DNA from: Bradyrhizobium macuxiense
GTDB lineage: Bacteria; Pseudomonadota; Alphaproteobacteria; Rhizobiales; Xanthobacteraceae
DNA: 64,000 nt
Assembly: GCF_007993935.1 (NCBI RefSeq)
Contig: NZ_VITY01000006.1
Coordinates: 62,001 to 126,000, forward strand
Direction: 5' to 3'
Below, piece after piece: positions 59,717 to 64,000 of this stretch. Every line of letters starts with the position of its first letter. The first letter of the stretch is position 1. The translations under genes were made by a program, and so were the position numbers. The notes beneath the pieces are model-generated. The model was not told the origin of the DNA. It saw only the letters and a program-made list of their open reading frames with translations, and did not search any database.

Positions 59717-61630
59717 GTGGACCCGATCGCCTTGCCCCACCGCAACGCCAAGCTGCCGAAACTGTTCTCGCCGACGGCGATCGTCGCCGCCGTGGTGACG
59801 GCGATGAGCATATTCGTGCTGGGTCTGCTGATCTGGAAGGCGGTCGAGGCGCGCACCACGGCCCTGTCGCAGGGCGAACGCGACATCCGCAACCTCACCC
59901 ATTCGCTGGCGGAACACGCCTCCCATTCGGTCCAGGCGATCGACGTGGCCATGAACGCCATGGTCGACCTGCTGAAATACCAGAAGCCCCGCGTCGACCG
60001 CTTCAACGCGGCCTTGCGCAAGACCGCGGATGCGCTGCCGCAGATCAAGGAGATCGGCGTCATCGACCCCGACGGCAACCGGATCTACTCCTCGGCCGCG
60101 GAGCTGCCGGCCCACAACAACGCCGATCGCGGCTATTTCATCAGCCATCGCGACTCGCCGGACGCGACGCTGCATATCAGCGAGCCGTTGCAGTCCCGCC
60201 TGACCGGGCATCAGACCATCGTGCTGTCGCGACGCGTCACCAGGGAGGACGGCAGCTTCGGCGGCGTGCTGTTTGCGACCATCGAAAGCGGCTTTTTCGA
60301 CCAGTTCTACCAGGCCTTCGAATTCGGTCCGCATGCCGGAATTACCCTGCTCCGCCTCGACGGCGTCGTTCTGGCGCACTGGCCGGCGGGCAAGTGGAGC
60401 AAGGAGGTTTCCGCGGCCTTCAAGGCGCAGATCCAGCAGGACCGGACGGGCTATAGCAGGACCACATCGCCGTTCGATGGACGCGTCAAGTTTCTCGGCT
60501 TCGAGCGCGCATCGCAATATCCGATCGTGGTCACCGTCGCCTTGCCGGAAGCGCAGGTGCTCGCCGCATGGCATGAGGATCTGCGCAACGACCTGTTCGT
60601 TGCCGTGATTCTGATGGGAAGCGTCATCCTGTTCGCCATCCTGTTGGGCAAGGAGTTTGCCAAGCGGGCCAAGGTCGCGCGGATGCTCAGGGAGCGCGAG
60701 GCGCGCTACCGGCTGCTGGCCGACAACATCGCCGACGTCGTGATCCTGCTCGACCGCAACGGCCGCTTCCTGTTCGTGTCGCAGTCGGTCGAGACCATCC
60801 TCGGCCGCAAGCCGGACGATCTGATCGGCAAATCCTGTTTCGAGTTCGTGCATCCCGATCACCTCGCCGACGTCGCCAAGGCGACATCGGAACTGACCAA
60901 TTGGACCACCACCAAGACCGTCGAATTCAAGACCTTCCGCGCCGACGGGACCGAGGTCTGGGTCGAGATCAACTTCAAGCTGGCCGGGATTGCGGAAGAC
61001 CATCAGGCCATCGAGGTCGTCGGCGTGCTGCGCGACGTGACCGAGCGCCGCAAGATGGAGGACGAGCTCAACGCGCTGAACGTCCGCCTGTCCGAGCTTG
61101 CGACCACCGACGGCCTGACCGCGCTCGCCAACCGCCGCAGCTTCGACAGCGCGTTGCCGCGCGAGTTCCGCGACCGCGAGCTGATCTCCCTGATCATGCT
61201 CGACATCGATCACTTCAAGGACTTCAACGACACCCAGGGCCATCAGGCCGGCGACGAATGCCTGAGACGGGTGGCGCGCGTGATCGCCGATGCCACCACC
61301 AACACCACGGCCATGGCGGCGCGCTACGGCGGCGAGGAATTCGCGATCATCCTGCCCGGCGTCGGCGAAGAGGATGCGCTGAAGGTCGCCGAAGCGATGC
61401 GCCTCACGGTGCGATCGCTGGCGATCGCCAATCCGGCCGCGCGCCGCGGCGTGGTCTCGATCAGCCTCGGCATCGCCAGCCGATCGGCTGCGACCGCGAA
61501 CGAGACCGAACTGCTCGGCCAAGCCGATCTCGCACTCTATGAGGCGAAACGCAGGGGACGCGACTGCGCGGTGCTGGCCTCGTCGCTCGCGGGTGACAGT
61601 CATTCCGCAGGGCGGAAACAGTACGCCTGA
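59717..61630 (+). CDS. Diguanylate cyclase with periplasmic Cache-like sensor and PAS domain
   Basis: A 637-residue signalling protein. Two membrane segments (AAVVTAMSIFVLGLLIW and LFVAVILMGSVILFAILL) flank a periplasmic region of ~270 residues of the double Cache type (VIDPDGNRIYSSAAE, HADRGYFI-like loop). A PAS domain follows at about 330-440 (LLADNIADVVILLDRNGRFL) and then a GGDEF domain with active-site GGEEF (~537). The inhibitory RxxD motif before GGEEF is replaced by NTTA, so feedback by c-di-GMP is not expected. GTG at 59717 is used; TTG at 59690 is an alternative. Confidence 0.92.
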   Translation: MDPIALPHRNAKLPKLFSPTAIVAAVVTAMSIFVLGLLIWKAVEARTTALSQGERDIRNLTHSLAEHASHSVQAIDVAMNAMVDLLKYQKPRVDRFNAALRKTADALPQIKEIGVIDPDGNRIYSSAAELPAHNNADRGYFISHRDSPDATLHISEPLQSRLTGHQTIVLSRRVTREDGSFGGVLFATIESGFFDQFYQAFEFGPHAGITLLRLDGVVLAHWPAGKWSKEVSAAFKAQIQQDRTGYSRTTSPFDGRVKFLGFERASQYPIVVTVALPEAQVLAAWHEDLRNDLFVAVILMGSVILFAILLGKEFAKRAKVARMLREREARYRLLADNIADVVILLDRNGRFLFVSQSVETILGRKPDDLIGKSCFEFVHPDHLADVAKATSELTNWTTTKTVEFKTFRADGTEVWVEINFKLAGIAEDHQAIEVVGVLRDVTERRKMEDELNALNVRLSELATTDGLTALANRRSFDSALPREFRDRELISLIMLDIDHFKDFNDTQGHQAGDECLRRVARVIADATTNTTAMAARYGGEEFAIILPGVGEEDALKVAEAMRLTVRSLAIANPAARRGVVSISLGIASRSAATANETELLGQADLALYEAKRRGRDCAVLASSLAGDSHSAGRKQYA

Positions 61631-61759
61631 CATACTATGCGCCAGCTGCTTATGCGCTGGCTGCCGTTCAGGGTACCGCTGCGCTGCGGAATCCGCCCTA
61701 GACCGCCCGGCGTTTTCATTTACAATTGCGCCTGACAAGACAATGGGCAGGACGTTTGA

Positions 61760-62005
61760 ATGGGCATCATTGCGGCACTGGTGATCGGTGCGATTGCCGG
61801 CTGGCTCGCCGGGCTGATCGTCCGCGGCGCGGGCTTCGGGCTGATCGGCAACATCGTGGTCGGCATCATCGGCGCGCTGGTGGCGGGCTGGCTGTTGCCG
61901 CAACTCGGCGTCAGCCTCGGCAGCGGCACGGTCCGCGACATCGTCAACGCGACGATCGGTGCTGTGGTCGTGCTGGTGATCCTGTCGCTGATCAGACGAG
62001 TCTGA
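61760..62005 (+). CDS. GlsB/YeaQ/YmgE-family small membrane protein
   Basis: An 81-residue protein with three hydrophobic, glycine-rich helices (ALVIGAIAGWLAGLIVRG, NIVVGIIGALVAGWLLP, IGAVVVLVILSLI). This is the transglycosylase-associated or GlsB/YeaQ/YmgE family, whose members are linked to stress responses, although their molecular action is unclear. It precedes the MoxR gene by 93 bp on the same strand. Confidence 0.88.
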   Translation: MGIIAALVIGAIAGWLAGLIVRGAGFGLIGNIVVGIIGALVAGWLLPQLGVSLGSGTVRDIVNATIGAVVVLVILSLIRRV

Positions 62006-62098
62006 TCGAACAATTTGCAATTCCCACGGCCGCTGCGAGAGCGGTCGTTTCATGTTGAGGCCGAACCGGCCAGCGAACGAAACAAGGCAAAGAGATAG

Positions 62099-62941
62099 AT
62101 GAAATTCACGGGTACCAAGGACTACGTCGCCACCGATGACCTCAAGGTCGCCGTCAACGCCGCCATCGTGCTCGAGCGCCCGCTGCTGGTGAAGGGCGAG
62201 CCCGGCACCGGCAAGACCGTGCTGGCCGAGGAAGTCGCCAAGGCGATCGACGCGCCGCTTCTGACCTGGCACATCAAATCGACCACCAAGGCGCAGCAGG
62301 GCCTCTACGAGTACGACGCGGTGTCGCGCCTCCGCGACAGCCAGCTCGGCGACGCCCGCGTGTCCGACATCAAGAACTACATCAAGCGCGGCAAGCTGTG
62401 GGAGGCCTTCACCAACGAGAAGCGCCCGGTGCTCCTGATCGACGAGATCGACAAGGCGGACATCGAATTCCCCAACGACCTGCTGCTCGAACTCGACCGC
62501 ATGGAGTTCCACGTCTACGAGACCGGCGAGACCATCAAGGCGAAGCTGCGCCCGATCGTGATGATCACGTCGAACAACGAGAAGGAACTGCCGGACGCGT
62601 TCCTGCGCCGCTGCTTCTTCCACTACATCAAGTTCCCCGACACCGAGACGATGGGCAAGATCGTCGACGTGCACTTCCCCGGCATCAAGAAGCGCCTGGT
62701 GGAGGAAGCGCTGCGGATCTTCTTCGAGGTGCGCGAGGTTCCGGGCCTGAAGAAGAAGCCCTCGACCTCCGAGCTGCTCGACTGGCTCAAGCTGCTGCTC
62801 AACGAGGACATCACGCCCGAGATGCTCCGGGAGCGCGATCCGCGCAAGCTGATCCCGCCGCTGCACGGCGCGCTGCTCAAGAACGAGCAGGACGTGCATC
62901 TGTTCGAGCGGCTGGCGTTCCTCAGCCGCCGCGAAGTCTAG
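62099..62941 (+). CDS. MoxR-family AAA+ ATPase
   Basis: A 280-residue AAA+ ATPase of the MoxR group. Walker A is GEPGTGKT (33-40), Walker B LLIDEIDKAD (112-121), sensor 1 MITSNNEKELPDAF, and the arginine region LRRCFFHYIKFPD follows. MoxR ATPases remodel or mature target proteins with a VWA partner, here probably the gene at 58374-59549. The start follows GGCAAAGAGATAG with a weak ribosome binding site. It may be co-transcribed with the GlsB-type gene. Confidence 0.92.
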   Translation: MKFTGTKDYVATDDLKVAVNAAIVLERPLLVKGEPGTGKTVLAEEVAKAIDAPLLTWHIKSTTKAQQGLYEYDAVSRLRDSQLGDARVSDIKNYIKRGKLWEAFTNEKRPVLLIDEIDKADIEFPNDLLLELDRMEFHVYETGETIKAKLRPIVMITSNNEKELPDAFLRRCFFHYIKFPDTETMGKIVDVHFPGIKKRLVEEALRIFFEVREVPGLKKKPSTSELLDWLKLLLNEDITPEMLRERDPRKLIPPLHGALLKNEQDVHLFERLAFLSRREV

Positions 62942-63030
62942 TTTCGAGATCGGCGGACGCCGGGGCGATGGCTCCGGCGTTTTGCTTCCAGTGCTCAACA
63001 ACAAGCCAACAAACAAGAAGACCAGGGAAG

Positions 63031-64000
63031 ATGAACGTCCAGACCCAGATCCGTGCCGCCGAGCCGGTCACCACAGAGCATTTCGACGTCCTGATCGCAG
63101 GCGCCGGCATTTCCGGCGTCGGCGCCGCCTACCACCTCACCACGCAATGCCCGGGCACCAGCTTCGTGGTGCTGGAGACGCAGAAGACCTTCGGCGGCAC
63201 CTGGTCGACCCACCGCTATCCCGGCATTCGCTCCGACAGCGACCTGCACACTTTCGGCTATCGCTTCAAGCCGTGGACCAGCGCGCCGATCGCGAGCGCA
63301 GCGGAGATCCTGAAATACATGGGCGAGGTGATCGAGGAGAACGACCTCAACTGCCACATCCGCTATCGCCACACCATCACCGCGGCGAAGTGGTCGAACG
63401 AGACCAATCTCTGGACCATCGATGCCACCCGCATCGACACCGGCGAGCGGCTGCGCTTCACCACCAACTTCTTCTGGATGTGCCAGGGCTACTACCGCCA
63501 CGACGCGGGCTATACGCCCGAATGGACCGACATGACGAAGTTCAAGGGTACGGTCGTGCATCCGCAGACCTGGCCCGACGACCTCGACTACAAGGGCAAG
63601 CGCGTCATCGTGATCGGCTCCGGCGCCACCGCCGCGACCCTGATCCCGGCGATGGCCAAGGATGCCGGCCATGTCACCATGCTGCAGCGGTCGCCGACCT
63701 ATTTCCGCACCGGCCGCAACGCGATCGAGATCGCCGAGGAGCTGCGCCGGCTGCAGGTCGACGAGGCGTGGATCCACGAGATCACCCGCCGCAAGATCCT
63801 GTTCGAGCAGGATGCCTTCACCAAGCGGACCTTCGCCGAGCCGGAGGGCGCCAAGAAGGACCTGCTGGCGGCGGTCGAGGCCGTTCTCGGCAAGGACTAC
63901 GACATCGCCACCCACTTCACGCCGCGCTACCGGCCGTGGCGGCAGCGCATCGCCTTCATTCCGGATGCCGACCTGTTCCACGCCATCAAGGGCGGCAAGG
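63031..64000 (+). CDS. Flavin-dependent monooxygenase (Baeyer-Villiger type), N-terminal part (cut by window edge)
   Basis: An open frame from ATG 63031 to the window end, 323 residues visible. The FAD site GAGISG (24-29) is followed by the FGGTWSTHRYPG block, a Baeyer-Villiger fingerprint FxGxxxHxxxWP (171-182, FKGTVVHPQTWP) and the second dinucleotide site GSGATA (196-201). Enzymes of this class insert oxygen into ketones using NADPH and O2, and relatives such as EtaA activate prodrugs. The typical length is ~490-540 residues, so about a third is missing. The ribosome binding site is GGGAAG. Confidence 0.9.
   Translation, partial: MNVQTQIRAAEPVTTEHFDVLIAGAGISGVGAAYHLTTQCPGTSFVVLETQKTFGGTWSTHRYPGIRSDSDLHTFGYRFKPWTSAPIASAAEILKYMGEVIEENDLNCHIRYRHTITAAKWSNETNLWTIDATRIDTGERLRFTTNFFWMCQGYYRHDAGYTPEWTDMTKFKGTVVHPQTWPDDLDYKGKRVIVIGSGATAATLIPAMAKDAGHVTMLQRSPTYFRTGRNAIEIAEELRRLQVDEAWIHEITRRKILFEQDAFTKRTFAEPEGAKKDLLAAVEAVLGKDYDIATHFTPRYRPWRQRIAFIPDADLFHAIKGGK

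Noticed and set aside
59582..63016. Minus-strand open frame of 1144 codons
   Set aside because: It lies antisense to the diguanylate cyclase, GlsB-type and MoxR genes, all clearly recognised; its sequence is His/Arg/Asp-rich without domains, the usual shadow in GC-rich DNA.

Overview
The window reads as chromosomal DNA of a Bradyrhizobium-like alphaproteobacterium. The evidence is high G+C with long spurious antisense reading frames, Irr-type iron control elements (TTTAGAA-N3-TTCTAAA) at iron genes, a CtrA-type TTAA-N7-TTAAC box, a BA14K-type secreted protein, a DUF2277 protein, many small secreted orphans, and dispersed palindromic elements of the kind common in Rhizobiales. The assignment is inference from family content; no rRNA or other species marker is present. 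There is one tRNA (Pro, anticodon CGG). I see no CRISPR array, prophage, transposase or insertion sequence.

Layout. 1-2.5 kb: the end of an amino-acid-type ABC binding protein, a conserved protein of unknown function and an overlapping TesB-like acyl-CoA thioesterase. 3.1-7.8 kb: an iron cassette (TonB-dependent siderophore receptor, Fe3+-type binding protein, PepSY membrane protein) behind two tandem Irr-like boxes. 8.1-12.6 kb: isocitrate lyase divergent from its probable XRE/IrrE-like regulator, then serA. 12.9-15.2 kb: two small secreted proteins and an AraC regulator.

15.3-29.7 kb holds the most coherent system. A minus-strand run, deoC - aldehyde dehydrogenase (two-domain) - fucU/rbsD-like mutarotase - PfkB sugar kinase - MalF/MalG-type permeases - binding protein - MalK/UgpC-type ATPase, is followed by a DeoR-family regulator on the plus strand and then a second, ribose-type ABC transporter (rbsA-rbsC-rbsB order). 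The enzymes fit import, anomer exchange, phosphorylation and aldol cleavage of 2-deoxyribose to glyceraldehyde-3-phosphate plus acetaldehyde, with acetaldehyde then oxidised. A similar AT-rich sequence lies upstream of both transporter operons and is a candidate DeoR operator.

30-40 kb: a cytochrome c/PQQ quinohemoprotein resembling polyvinyl-alcohol dehydrogenase, tRNA-Pro, Sua5/YrdC, a GlcD-like flavoprotein, a YpeA-like acetyltransferase, a NudK-like Nudix hydrolase, small secreted proteins, a J-domain protein, an SDR and a small Fis-type regulator behind a CtrA box. 40-47 kb: a signal-less collagen-like protein, many small proteins, an ArsR-type regulator divergent from an NTF2-like protein, bacterioferritin and its ferredoxin with Irr boxes, and two paralogous glycine-rich secreted proteins. 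47-64 kb: an MltB-like transglycosylase, a TIR-domain membrane protein, UPF0114 protein, EttA, a 2-hydroxyacid dehydrogenase, DUF4336 protein, an L,D-transpeptidase with internal repeats, two rhodaneses, a VWA protein and its probable MoxR ATPase partner separated by a diguanylate cyclase and a GlsB-type protein, and the start of a Baeyer-Villiger-type monooxygenase.

Several palindromic repeat families sit at gene 3' ends, and at four genes they include the stop codon.
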